From assembly GCA_905331475.1 (NCBI GenBank), contig CAJNYU010000007.1:416085-480084 (forward strand): a DNA stretch of 64,000 nucleotides, written 5' to 3'. This document shows positions 37,403 to 50,608 of the stretch, piece after piece. The position numbers and the translations under genes are program-made. How positions within the stretch are numbered: position 1 is the stretch's first letter; each line of letters starts with the position of its first letter. Under the pieces are notes generated by a model. That model had not been told where the DNA came from. It saw only the letters and a list, made by a program, of their open reading frames with translations, and did not search any database. Origin of the DNA: Rotaria socialis. Its lineage: Eukaryota; Rotifera; Eurotatoria; Philodinida; Philodinidae.

Positions 37403-40092
37403 ACTATGAGTTTGTATTGATGATAAATATATTACACTAGAGAATACATAAGTTTGTCTCAAATTATTAATATGATAAATACGAAATTTAAAAAAAAAAG
37501 TCAAAATATCCAACAAAAATTTTTTATGTGATTTGATTCAATGCGCATCCCTTCCTTTTTCTGTTTGAAGGATGAAAAACTTTGTTAGTATCTTTTTTTT
37601 CTCTTCTGGTATCTTATGAAAAAATAAACAAACATACTTGTGTATGCATGAAAAAAAACAACAACATAATTAAAATGAAAGTATAAGAACTGAATAAACT
37701 ATTCCGAATGGTTATCGTTTTAAATCACAAAAAATGATCGTAAATTATCCTAAAAATATCTAACACAATTAAGTATGCGAATAATAATTTAAAAAGTCAT
37801 CATGAATAAAAAAAAAGGAAATTCTTTCCGATAGATGTCGTGGTTTTGTTTTACATTATACAATAGTTCTTTTTATTTATCAGAGATAAATTTGATTCTT
37901 ATCTTTTATTTTATGTTCTCAAGTATACTTTTAATATGCGATGAGATCAAATGATAACAATCATAATCGAAATTAAATATTTTTGTAAAGGAAAGCTATC
38001 TCTGTTTCTATCATACCTTGATAAACATCTAAAGAACATTGCATATATTAAACATTGATTATTTCTTTACATCGATGACTAATTTCTATTTGTTATATAT
38101 ATATATATATATATAAGTATGATTTACGGTATGTTTCGATATAAACCATCTATTGTTTATTCGCTACGACAGTGCAAATTAATAATTTCCATAAACATAA
38201 AAGCTTAGTTTACCAAACAATATTTTCCTTTTGGTGAATCATTCTCAATTTTGTCTTAATTATTTTTTCATAGGACATCCACTAAAAGTAAAAGTAGGGC
38301 GAACTGTCATGCACATCCACACCCCAAATATCAGCTATGCATGACAAAGCTGACACGCATCAATATCGAATAGGCGGGGGAATGTTTTAATTCAGAATCG
38401 AACTTGACGAAAGCTCACAAGTCTTCTTATCTGATCATGTTCATTTCATTGAATATCATACGTTATGGCTAAATAACACTATTCAAGTAGAATTCCTTTG
38501 TTTTAGTATTTTGTAAAAAAAAACATGAATGGATTAATAACAATATAGACAGATTTAATAAGCCACTTACTAGCAATAGTGAAGGATTGTTGTTGTAGAA
38601 TCTTTTAATTACTGTCTTGCTATATGGTAATATCATCATATCTCACGAAGTAAAAATTCAAATTGTGTAAAAAAGATTTTATTATCTAGTTCAAATGGTG
38701 ATTGTAGTTTTTACGGAAAAATGCCTTCAAACCAACAAACTTCTATTTGCAAATTTTTTAAGCACATCTGATTTCAAAAAATAGACCCAAGCAAATATAT
38801 ATGATGAAAAATTAAATGACAATTATGCAGTTTTTCTTGAGTGCTTCAAATTAAAAATTCTCTGTGAGCGATGTTTACTCTTCTATAGTTGAATAGAGAA
38901 ATATGATATAGATTTAGTGATATGCCAGACAAGATCAATGAAAAATCGAAATTTTATATTTAACTCAAGTGGAGTATTCGGTTTCAACCGGTTTGTCTCG
39001 TTGTTAAGTGTAGATTTTAGCGATTTATTTCTATTCTATAAATTGTTGCCAAAAGAGAGTTAAAGAAAGTAAGTTTAAAAGATGTTTTATCTATTGATTG
39101 GCAGCAAGAATTATCCGAACACGTTTTCTTATGTTATTAAAATTATTTAAAATGAAATGAAGCGAAATAATGTGATACATTCTTCAATTAATTTAATAAG
39201 TATTAAAAATAATAAATAGTCGTAGGAATTCATCTTGCGATCAAACTAAATAAAATAGGATTCGAATTGTTTTTATTGATGGATCTTCATAGTTTTATTT
39301 GTTTCTATCAACTATTTGATGAAGTGAATAGATTTTTTCGGTCTCATTTATTTTCAAAATTTTGCATGTTCTTTCTCCAAGAACATGATTTACAGAATTC
39401 GAACACTTCTAATCGATGACGAATTTAGGCAGATGGAAGAGCTGAAGATGATCATTCCGTTTTCTTGCATTGATAAAATAAGTTTCTCGATAGAAAATCT
39501 CGCCTGAATAAAACAGCTGATATTTTACTTGTTATTAGCAAAGAACAATGGTGGCTTATTAGAACTATTGTCATCATTATCATCAATGGCTCATATATCG
39601 TTGATTTTACTTGAAGGATTTACAGAGCGACGAAATTCAGTATATATTGTGGTACACTGATGGTGTTTTTAAGTATATCAATTGTTGCTAATCTTTATTG
39701 AAGCTACATAGGGGATATTCCCTATGCTAGAAGGCAATTTTTATTTTTATACTGTAGCCATATTTCAAGGGTAGCATTTCAATTAAACTCATTTTGAAAC
39801 AATGCAAAATTGAAATCAATGTATATGAAAAATTTTCGGATTTATTCTTCTATCTTGATGAAGAATAGAAATCGGCAAAAATATACGCTACCTATTGAAA
39901 TCGTTGCTACCAAATGAATGTGATCATTAAAAAACGCATTTCTTTTAAGTTTAATTTCTTTATTAGAGAGTAAAATAGTACCTCGTAGTATGTTTCGGGA
40001 TGAATTGTTGTAAACATAGTTGTAAAACACAAAATACAGTATTCATATTGACATAATTCATATTTCAATGATCCGTAACATTTACAAAGTTT
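37403..40092. other. long intergenic region upstream of two divergent genes
   Basis: The bZIP gene (-) and the SLC22 gene (+) are divergent, separated by 2.7 kb. Contents: a pure TA dinucleotide tract near 38094-38116, and a 9-bp inverted repeat TGTCATGCA/TGCATGACA (38305-38313 and 38338-38346) on locally GC-richer DNA. The remainder is AT-rich sequence with no coding frame. Regulatory elements for both genes are expected but not identifiable by eye. Confidence 0.5.
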
Positions 40093-42127
40093 ATGATCGA
40101 AGGATTGCCATTCGAAATCATTGCAAAAAGAATCTTCTTACTAAGACGTTGCTTAAAAGCTTTTATCGATACGCAAAACGAATCTATGTCTAAGCTAAAA
40201 CGGGATCGTGCTCGTTCACTTGTTGAACTACTTCAACGAATGCAATATCAACAGCCGACGGTTGTACCGCCAACCAGCACAATCGATCAATTATTAAACG
40301 ATGCTGGTTCATTTGGTCTTTATCAAAAAATTCAATTTCTTCTTGTCGGCATTCTTGCTGTATTACCAGCTATGACAGCATTTAATTATGTATTTATAGC
40401 TGCAACACCTGATCATCGTTGTCAATTACCATTAACAAATTTCACTGATACATTTCAAATACAATCAAGTGAACATCAAAATTATATCAATCAATATATT
40501 CCATCATCAGCAAGACTTAGGAAATGTTACTTGAATGACATCAATTCGCAGGATAAAAAAATAATCCCATGTTCAAAATGGGTATTTGACAGTACATTTT
40601 ATAATACAACAATATCTACAGATTGGAATCTTATTTGTGATCGTCTTCATTTGAAAGGTATAACACAAAATGCTTATATTATGGGTACAAGTGGATCATT
40701 TTTAACTGGTATTATGTCGGATAGATTAGGACGTCGAACAACAATGTATTTACTTATATTAGTTTTAGTTCTTGTACTTAATGCAACACAATTGATGATG
40801 CATTCCAATCTTTCTCACGATACAAAATTAGTTATTTTTACCATAAGTCGATTTTTAACTGGCTTTGCGCAAACCACTTATTCCATCACGCTAGTTTTAC
40901 TTTTAGAAATGACATCAGCAACAAAACGTGTCTTAGCTAGTAATATTCTTTCCTATTTTTATACATTAGGTATGATAAAAATTCTTGAATATAAAGTAAA
41001 AATCACTAAGAAATTTTATATTCATATCAGGTGAATTGTTTATTATGGTTATCTATTATGTTACTCGCGATTGGTCATTAACAATGTGGATCTTGACTAT
41101 GTATGTAATGCCATTTTTATGTTACTATTGGTGTGTACCTGAATCAGCTCGTTGGTTGGTATCGACAGGACAATTATTAGAAGCTCGAAAAGTTCTCCAT
41201 CGTATTGCGTATGTAAATCGACGAACATTAGAAAATTCTGAAAAAAAACTTTACGATGATTTACAACGCGATGCTCATATTCGCCCGAAACGTTACTCTT
41301 ATATACATGTTTTAATTAGTGTTATAAAATCTCCTGTTATGCGTCAACGTTGTTTAATTATATTCTATATCATGATGACAAATTTAATGGTCTACCTTGG
41401 TATTGGCATGGGAATAACATCGCTAACAAATGAACATCCATACGAAATATTTCTTTTTTCGATATTTGCCGAATTTTTTGGCCTTTGTCTATGTCATTTT
41501 TGTGCAACGAAATTTGGTAGAAAAATTCCTCTAATTAGTTTTTTCACTCTATGTTCTCTATCAATATTAGCAATACCAATAACACATAAACATTATCCGC
41601 TAATTAGTTTATCATCAGCTTTATGTGCAAAATTATTTATATCAGCATCACAAGCATTATCATGGCTGTACACAACGGAAACCTATCCAACTGTAATACG
41701 TTCAACTGGTGTTGGTCTTTCAGTTAGTATTGCAAGACTTGGTGGTGTATGGGCACCGCAAATATCTTTATTAGCACAATCTGTTTGGTTTCCATTACCA
41801 TATATTATATTTAGTGTATGCTCATTTATTGCAGCAGTTTTTGCAATATTTCTACCTGAAACACGAACAAAAACAGCTCTACCAGAAACGATCAAACAAG
41901 CAGAAAAATCTGATAACGATGATCCATCCAATCACGATGCATCCCATGAAGTGCAAGAAGACTTTAGCGTTCAAATAGAAAAATTGCCTATATGTTATGA
42001 CGATACAGGAAGTAATACAGGTTTAGATGAAGTACCATCTTCAGAACAAATGAAATCAGAAGAAGAATCGACAGTAACAGATATCGGGCAGCAAGATAAG
42101 ATCGAATTTTTAAAAAACTATGAATAG
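40093..42127 (+). CDS. SLC22-family organic ion transporter (major facilitator superfamily)
   Basis: Two exons (40093-40969 and 41031-42127; 61-bp intron) encode 657 residues. Organic cation/anion/carnitine transporters of this family work at the plasma membrane. After an unusual 70-residue N-terminal extension comes TM1, then the large extracellular loop with cysteines and N-glycosylation sequons, ending in TDWNLICDR (176-184), the typical loop exit. The loop between TM2 and TM3 has the MFS/SLC22 signature SDRLGRR (209-215), and PESARWL (329-335) sits after TM6. About twelve hydrophobic segments are visible. The C-tail (about 110 residues) is acidic and disordered. Substrate cannot be predicted. 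It converges on the SRCAP gene. Confidence 0.9.
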
Positions 42128-43398
42128 AACTGTTTCGTTTTAATTTGCTTAATTTTTATGAGAATCGAATCATGTTGAAATAGACGAAATTTATTATCGA
42201 CGATTGATGTGCTATTTTTTGCAGGTCTGTACAGGCAAGTATGTTGAATTTTCAATGAATCAATATAATATATGATGTGCATATGTTTGATTAATTTGAC
42301 GGGAGAACGAATCACACTATTGTCATAGTAGGGCTATGAATAAGATTTGCAGCTTTTTAAGGACGACAAAAAAATATTTTGTACTTCAGTTAAAACAATA
42401 TAATTCTATTCAATGGGAATTATTATCCTCAATGTTAAGCAAATAGCTCTGAAAAAATCAGTTCCTGATGACTAGTGTTACGATCGTTTTACTACACTGT
42501 AGCCGTCTATCAACGATGATACAATCAAAATTAGATTAAAAAACTTTGCTTTGAACTTTGATCTGCCAATAGGCTGTATAACAATTAAAGTGTTCTTAAA
42601 ATTTCAGTACAAAAAAAAACACTTTTGTTTTCCTTAATATATCAGATGTCAAAAACAAGATCATATGCCACTAAATCAACTTTGCTGGTGTCGCATGGAA
42701 ATTGATATATTGACGTCTATGTAATTAGGTTTTTTAGGTACTAAGGTGATCATGTTTGTATTTATTGAAACTTTTAAGACTAAAAACATCTAGCGATGAA
42801 CTCTATATATCAAGTTTTTTTCAAGTAAAAAATTGGCTGAAACGATCATCGGTTCCAGTCGTTACATGATGTCAATTCTTATTTTTACCAGTACTCATTC
42901 ATAACTATAATATGAAGTTTCAAAAATAGACATCAAGGACAGATGCGTTATATTCTTTGATGTGGCAATTAATTCAAATTTTCTTGTGATTACGGCTAAT
43001 TATGTAATTATTTATTATTTATGTCTTCATTCACCGATATTCATTCAACAAAAATACAGGTTCGAAAAAATTCAAATACCTGAAATTATATCAATTAATG
43101 AAATAAAACCAAATAAACAACAAATGTACTTTATGTGCGTTGTTGAATTTATAGCTTTATATTTCATATTTCATATTAATAGAACAGAAAAAGAAAGATA
43201 GAGGGAAAGAGAAGAAACAAGCGCACACATGTATAGAAAAAGAAAAAACAAACGAACAACAAATTTTTTGTTTTTTTTATATGACTATATGCATATGGGA
43301 GACAACACCAAGAAAAGCAAACACACTGTTGAGTTATCGCCTGCGATAGTGAAATAAAGCTGATAAATACTATATATCGTTTTCTTTTTCTTCTCGTT
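42128..43398. other. intergenic between convergent genes
   Basis: Spacer between the 3' ends of SLC22 (+) and SRCAP (-). No coding frame has protein character; the part next to SRCAP is A/G-rich. Presumably 3' untranslated sequence of both genes. Confidence 0.5.
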
Positions 43399-46300
43399 TT
43401 ATGTTGTCTTTTTAGTTGATTGAAATATCCGACCATTTTGTATTTGATAAACAACATTTTGTTGTTGTTGCTGCTGCTGCTGCTGTGATTGCTGTTGTTG
43501 TTGTTGTTGTTGTTGTTGTTGTGATGGACGAATTTCATAAACAGTACCAGCTGTTGATGATGAACGAGGTTGTTGTTGAGCGAGAATATTTGTTACTGGT
43601 GAAGGAGTCACATTGGATTTATTACTTAGAAGTATTGACCCTGTTGAACGAGAACTAGTTGCTGTATTAGGATTAATATAGTTAATTAATGATAGAACTG
43701 ATTGTTGATCTAATGAATTAACAATCCATATTTGTTGTTGTCCATTTGTAGTCGTACTGGATGGCGATGACGATGCAGATGTTACTGAATTTTGTGTTGT
43801 ACGTGATATATTTGAAATAGGTCTTCTAGTTATTGTTGATAATGTTGTTTTCGATTTCGATGAATATATTCTATTATCATTATCGAAATCATCGTCATCG
43901 TCATCAAAATCATCAGCAACAAGAAGTGTTGTTGAATCACCACAATCATCATTATTATAATTATTACTATGTCGATTATTGGTTGTGTGCAATGTTGTTT
44001 GTGGTTTTATTATTCGAGATGGTTTTTGAATTAATGCTGGTGGTGGTGGTGGTTGTAAAGGAGTTGACAATGATGATGGCGGTGGCGGCGGCGGCGGTAA
44101 CTGCAGCGATTTGTGATGTTGTGGAGGCGAAGGAGTAGGTGGTGGAAGTTGTATACGACGTCTGCGAAGGTTTTCAGTCGGAGTATGTGATGAACGTTTT
44201 ATGAGAATAGGACGTGGAGTAGAAGAAGGGAGAGTTGGTGGTGGTGGTGGTGGAGGAGGAGGAGTAGGTGGAAGAATAACCGTTGGTGGCGGTGGCGGTT
44301 GATTAGCAGCAATTGCAGCTGAACTCTTTTCATGACGTGCCAGTTCACTAGCTATTAAACTATTTTGAGCAGCTGAATATGTATAACTATATTTAGTTTG
44401 TCGTTCTTTATCCACAGCATAGGTATACATCATTTCATCATCCTCTTGTTCTAATTGTCGTTCTTCTTCTTCTTTTAAAGATTTTAGACGAGATAATTGC
44501 CAATCTTTTCGAATTTGTTCAGTATCTAGTTGAGTATTGGGAGCAACTTGTGTTAATTGATGTTCTTGACGATAAACTTCAACACAACGTAATGCATAAC
44601 GTTCAATAGGACGCAACTTAAAAAAACAAATAACAAAGGCGAGGTTAGATTCTGTAGAAAAAGAGAATTTAGAAAAAAAAAGATAATACTTGTTCATCAA
44701 GTGTTTTTAGTTCTTCTTCAACTTTGTTCATTTGTCGTTTTTGTTTTTCTATTAATTGATCTTCATTTAAATCATTTGTTTCTTCTTCGTTAAATTCATT
44801 TAATTCATTTCGAACTTCTTTATTTAATTCGTCAGCTGCACGTCGATCAGTTTCATCTTCAACAGCTGCAAGTGCTTCTTCATATTGTGTTAATGTTAAA
44901 TTACTATCAGGATTAGAACTATTTGTTGTTGTTGTTGTTGTTGTTGTTGCTGCTGCTGATGCTGTTGTAGTTCGACTAGTATCTAATTTTTGTTGATATT
45001 CATTACGTTCACGGACAATATCTTCCAATGTTGATGATTGATCGAATAGATCACGAATATTATTCTTTTTAAAATAGTTTACATCAAAACTGCCACCATC
45101 AATAGTTAAATCACCGAGTAAACGTTTTTGATTCGCTTTTTTCAAAATATTCTCTTCTACTGTATTTTTACTTATAAGTCTAAGGGAAGCAAAAAGAAAG
45201 AATTGCATAGTTTAGTTAGAGCTCAGGACCTTATTTAAATATCATACCGATAAATATGTACATCTTTGGTTTGTCCAATTCTATGACATCGATCTTGTGC
45301 TTGTGCGTCCATAGTAGGATTCCAATCGGAATCATAAAAAATAACTGTATCAGCTCCTGTTAAATTCACACCAATACCACCAGCACGTGTCGATAAAATA
45401 AAAACAAATATTTTCTCATCACTATTAAAACGTTCCATTAACATTTGTCTTTGTACAATTTGTGTTGTACCATCTAATCGAACATATGTGTAACCATGAT
45501 AATTTAAAAATAGCTCAAGTATATCAAGCATTTTGGTCATTTGTGTAAAGATTAAACAACGATGTTTGTCACGTTTTAATTGTGATAGAAGCACATCAAG
45601 TGTTTGTAATTTACCACAATCATATTGAATTAAACGTCGTTCAGGAAATTGTAAAAACATATTTTGTTTAATCTGATTTATGCAAGAAAGTACTTGAAAA
45701 TCAGTTGATGATATTACTTCTATCATGGGTTTTTGTTGAGCAGTTTTATCTCGTCGACTAATACCATTGAATTGACATAATTCAATCGGAGATGCTACTA
45801 CTTTTGTAGTACACATTACAAATCTATTTAGGAAAATAAATTTTTATATAAATTGCTGCTTTTTGCTCGTCTTACCGATGTAATAAATTTTGAGCATCAA
45901 TTAAAATATCTTTATTTGATTTGATTGATTTTTGAAGTGTATCTGTTGTGGAAAAAAAATCTTTGACTGTATTTAATTGTTTATGTACATCTTGACATGC
46001 TGCAAATCCACTAAAGGTTGTTCTTCTTAGATTATTACATGGGCGCATAGCTAATTCAACTTGCGTTAAAACATCTGAACCATACAATGGTCGAGATTGA
46101 CACCGATCCGTATTTAAACGACAAAGAAGTTCAAAACGAGATAAACGTTCACGTTGACGTTGTTTACAGATTTCATACTAGAATGAGTTTTTAAAATAAA
46201 AATAAAATATTTCTAATCTAAGTTATGCAAGTACGGCGTTTAAAAAGAGTTCGATTCAGTTATAGAAATGATTTATTTTCATGACAATAATTTCATGGAA

Positions 46301-49300
46301 AAATTTCTATTCTCATGGACATGAGATGATCTCGTGTGATGCATTTCCGCATATTTAATTGTTTGAATATATACGAACGAGTTCGTAATTTTGCGAGATA
46401 TTTTCAATCGACATTAGAGAGTAAACGTATTATCATATCAAAAACGAATCTTGAAGATTAAATTCATTCGAATTCTTGTTGCGTAGTGTATAGTCTATGC
46501 ATAATCGATCGATGCTGTTGTGATCATTTTTAAAATGAAAGAGAATTATGCGTGAACTTTCAGCACTAACCAAAAGCTATGTTATCAGCTGACCTTTTAG
46601 AACATCGTTAAACGCTAAGCGAGAAACTCCTATCATTTTTTCAAACAAACATCCGATTTATTTGAAAATTCAATGGTCCCCCAATGAAACATTCTTTTCG
46701 GTAAAAACTTTCAGAGTAGCCTAAAGATTATTTAAACTAGCAATAGAATAGAAACAAAGCGTCTTCGTAAGCGCAACATACGCTGAATCAATGAATTTAA
46801 TAAGAAAATATTCAACTTACATAAATATTTTCTGGTTGAAATTCATCATCAATAAAATCCGCCGGGGAAATTAATTTTACTAATGGACGATTACGAATTA
46901 CTAAAAATTTTAACAAACGTTAAAAAGAAACTATTATAATCAAATAAAATATTTTTTCTTTTACTTCTCGTTGGCGCATTTGCTTGATACCATAATGAAC
47001 TATTTCTATATCGTTCAATAATATCCGAAGTTAATGAAATAGTTGGTCGATTATTTTCATCAATAGAATTAATTGAATCAAATATCATATCTCTTGTTGC
47101 TTGTAAAGTGAATTTAATACGAAAACAAAGAAACGTATCATTAGGTGGTAAATCAAAATTTAGATACGGATTTTTTAAATTTATCTTTTCAATCATTTTT
47201 GGTATTTCACAAGTAATTGTTTTCTTTTGTATAGTAAATGGTGAGATAATAGGTCTTGACTCAAATAAATCTGGATGATTGCATACTTTTCGTAATTGCA
47301 TCAGTATATTAATAACAGACATATAATGTCCTTGTTGTATAACATCACGTGTGGATCTACATTGAATAAAATCATCATACAACTGTCGTTGTCGTTTGGA
47401 TAGATGACACATAATAACATGCTCGTGCTTTTTTGGCATCTGTTTTTCCACGTCAATTTTTAAACGACGTAATATAAATGGGCGTAAAACTTTATGTAGA
47501 CGCTTAATTAATAGATCGTTGGTATTCATTTGTCCTTGTTCGATCATTTCTGTTAATGGATTTGAAAACCATTCACGAAATTCTTGATGAGATGCAAATA
47601 AATTTGGCATTAAAAAATGCATTAACGACCATAATTCCATCAAGGAATTTTGCAATGGTGTACCGGTCAATAATAAACGACGTTGTGAATGAAAATTTAA
47701 TAATGTTTGCCAACGTTGAGACTTGAAATTTTTTATATTTTGAGCTTCATCTAAGATTAGATATTTCCATTTTTTACGACGAAACGCTTTTGCATCTTGT
47801 AGAACGAGTTTATATGAAGTTATACAGACATGAAATGCATTGACTTTTGTCCAGCCTTGACGTTTCAGTTGACGTTCTTTGACAGAGCCGTAATAAGTTA
47901 AAATTTTAAATGCTGGACACCATTTTTTAAATTCTAATTCCCAATTTAACATAACACTTGTTGGAACAACAATTAAATGTGGACCCCATACACCTGAATA
48001 CAGAGAGATTGAATTCAATTTAAGATAAAATAATCAATCAAATACCTTTTTCGCATGCTAAATGAGCAAGTAACGCGATAGTTTGAATTGTTTTACCTAA
48101 AATACAATAATATTCATTTGTTTGTAGCTAAAGAGTGAATCATTTCAAGTGACAAAATCGGTTTTGAGTTCTATCCCCAAAACGAAAGATGAATGTCTTT
48201 GAACTGTTCTTTCAGAGCTATGCTATACGAGTTTTTTTATTCGCATCTACAGAATACTTATATGTAAATGTCAGGTTTCTGTTATGATAAATATATCTTA
48301 CACTTTTTTTGCCTCATCATACGTTTTTATTATTGAAATGAATAGATCTTTTTCCATTATACGAAATAGATTTGATTTAAAGAGAAACGTCGTACATCTG
48401 CCCATAAACTTTTCGAACTCACGATTCTATTTTGTTCAATAAGAAACTAGTTCCAATGCAACTGATGCATATTGACTATTTTTGATGAAGATCGCCATAA
48501 CATTTAAAATCTTTTTTTTTTTTATCTCCAAATGATTTTGCCTGATCAATGTGAGAATATAATAGAAATATCAATTCGCCAAAGCAAAGTAAATGGCAAC
48601 TTATTATTTTTTTTTATAACTTTCATGTTTCTCATTAAATATTTCTATTTCATTTTCTGATTTTATCTGAAGAAATTGAAAACTATTATCTTTTTACCTA
48701 AACCCATTTCATCAGCTAATATACAATTAAGTTTGTTTTCATATAAAGTAACAAGCCAATCTAATCCAACATGTTGATATTCTCTTAGCGAATGTTTAAT
48801 TAAAAATGGCACCGGTGTTTTAACTTCTGTCGTATTGAGCGTAAATCCAGTTGGCTGTAATGCCTGAGCAGTTGTTGCTAAATCATTCATTTCTTTATTT
48901 TTTGTTAAGTCATCTTTTGATTCATCTTCCGATGGTTGACTTTTGTCATCTTCGTCATCGTCTTCATCATCGACATTATCATTATTTTCATCTTGTTTTG
49001 TTTCGATTGGTACATTGTTTTCTTTTTCACTTGATGAATTCGATATATCAATACCATAATAACGTTTTAATAATGCATCAATAGATTCTTCTTTATCAGC
49101 TTCTAATTCTTTTATTTCATTCATAGCATAATCGTCTTGTTCTTCTTGTTCTTCACGTTCGATTGTTTCTTCATTATCATCATCGTTCATATCTTCAGTT
49201 ACATTAAAATCTGCATCATCATCATTTGTTTCTGTTTTTAATGATTTAACAAGCCAATCGGAATACTTCTCGGTTTGATCCACAATAAAATTTAAATGTA

Positions 49301-50072
49301 AATCTAATTGATGCTTTTTTAATTCTTGTATTCGTGTTGTTTCTTTATATTCAGCTATTTTATGCATATTCTTCCAAAAATTCATTACTTCTTTACATAC
49401 AAATAGAGCCTGTTTGCGCAGACGTTTGATTTCATCACGTTGCTGTTGACTTTCAGCTTGATTCTTTTCTCGAAAATATTTTAATATAGCTAATGAAAGT
49501 TTTTTTGCCATCATTTGTTTCCAACGTTTTTCATGTGCAAAATCTTCAGCTAGCCAACGCATTTCATCAAGTAAATAATCCCAATGTGTTTTACGTTTTT
49601 TAGGTTCGATAGATTTTACTAAACGTTGATTTGACCATTTGCCACGGGTTTTTAATTCATCAATACGTTTTAAAATATCACTTTCGTGTTGAACACGATC
49701 AACAGATAGTTTACTTGGAATATGTTTTATGGTTAAAGATTGATTTATATCTTGTAGATTTTTTTCAACTTTTTCAATAAGATCTTGTTCAGATTTTATA
49801 AAACGTTGCGCATCAATCGACAAATCAGTTCGATCACGCATTTGCAAATCAACATACTCACGAACAAGATTACGATGAGATTGAACAATATCATTTAAAC
49901 ATGAAAACATTGTCTGAAGATTAGTTGGCGATGATGAACGTGTACGTTTTGACGGCGATTGTTCGATTGATATTTCATTTGAAGGTATTATCGATGAGCG
50001 ACGTCGTTTATTAGGAGTGTTAGATGTTATATCATCACCGATGGTTGCGGTGCTATTCACCGCTGAAATCAT
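43399..50072 (-). CDS. SRCAP: SRCAP/Domino/SWR1-class chromatin remodelling ATPase
   Basis: Eight exons in transcript order: 50072-48698, 48096-48046, 47993-46965, 46900-46821, 46177-45876, 45823-45248, 45179-44690, 44616-43399. They give 1706 residues. The family's ATPase swaps H2A for H2A.Z in nucleosomes. HSA domain about 161-230 ([20 protein letters not shown]), which docks actin/Arp4. An acidic linker follows. Snf2 lobe 1 has DEMGLGKTIQT (454-464) and DEAQ (557-560). The long split insertion typical of SWR1/INO80 enzymes spans about 800-960. Lobe 2 ends with QDRCHRIGQ near 1125 and [14 protein letters not shown], matching SRCAP closely. The C-tail has poly-proline runs, an RRRR patch, an acidic patch and poly-glutamine; vertebrate AT-hooks were not seen. 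The ATG abuts a TATAG acceptor, so a leader exon or spliced leader lies upstream. It is shorter than vertebrate SRCAP (about 3200). Confidence 0.92.
43455..43525. repeat. CAG/CAA (TTG/CTG) trinucleotide repeat, poly-Q in SRCAP
   Basis: A TTG/CTG array on the plus strand encodes two glutamine runs, split by one serine, near the SRCAP C-terminus. CAG and CAA codons are mixed, which slows slippage, but length polymorphism is still likely. Confidence 0.85.
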
Positions 50073-50304
50073 CTATAAGAAAAAACAAAGATATTTTATG
50101 TAAAAAAAATTTGAACAGATGTATGTTTTTGCATACGCTTCTGTTTTTACCATCACAGAATGACATCAAGAACCTCTATACAATGCTTGCAATTGGGTTG
50201 GTTGATTTCAAATGAATCAAATCTAACGCGATAACTAGGGACATCTATTCAATCGAACCATGCGCTTTTAATTCGAGAAGATTATAGTTATGTATACGAA
50301 ATGA

Positions 50305-50608
50305 TTTAGCATTAAGGGGAAACAAACTGATTTCCATGATTTCTTATGATTTCCAGTGATTTCCATGACTGGAAATCAGTTTTTATATGATCATTGAAAA
50401 CCAGCAGAAATCATTGGAAACCTTCAGAAATGTTGAAAAATTATGAGAAATCAATAGATTCTTTCACTATATAGTTCGAGAATTTCTGTGAGTTACATTT
50501 ATTTACATTTGTTTTGCTGTAATTTCTAACAACTGAGTCGTTATTCACATCTTTAATGTATGATGATTTCTATGCCTGGAAATCAGTTTGTTCCCCCTTG
50601 TTTAGCAT
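50305..50608. mobile_element. hAT-type MITE with 8-bp target duplication
   Basis: An 8-bp direct repeat, TTTAGCAT (50305-50312 and 50601-50608), encloses a 288-bp element. The terminal inverted repeats are about 26 bp: left TAAGGGGAAACAAACTGATT and, read on the opposite strand, right CAAGGGGGAACAAACTGATT, both continuing TTCCA. Only two or three positions differ. Just inside, TGATTTCC words repeat several times, as subterminal transposase-binding sites of hAT elements do. There is no coding frame. Eight-base duplications plus C/T-A-R-GGG-type ends are diagnostic of the hAT superfamily (established knowledge). It sits between the SRCAP start and the nuclear receptor. Confidence 0.88.

Noticed and set aside
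38305..38346. 9-bp inverted repeat upstream of the bZIP gene as an operator or small RNA
   Set aside because: A single short stem with a 24-base loop is not enough in a region of this size; kept only as a note in the intergenic entry.
43416..44138. Plus-strand open frames opposite the SRCAP tail
   Set aside because: Valine/methionine-rich products of reading a CAG/CAA and CCA/CCT repeat in antisense.
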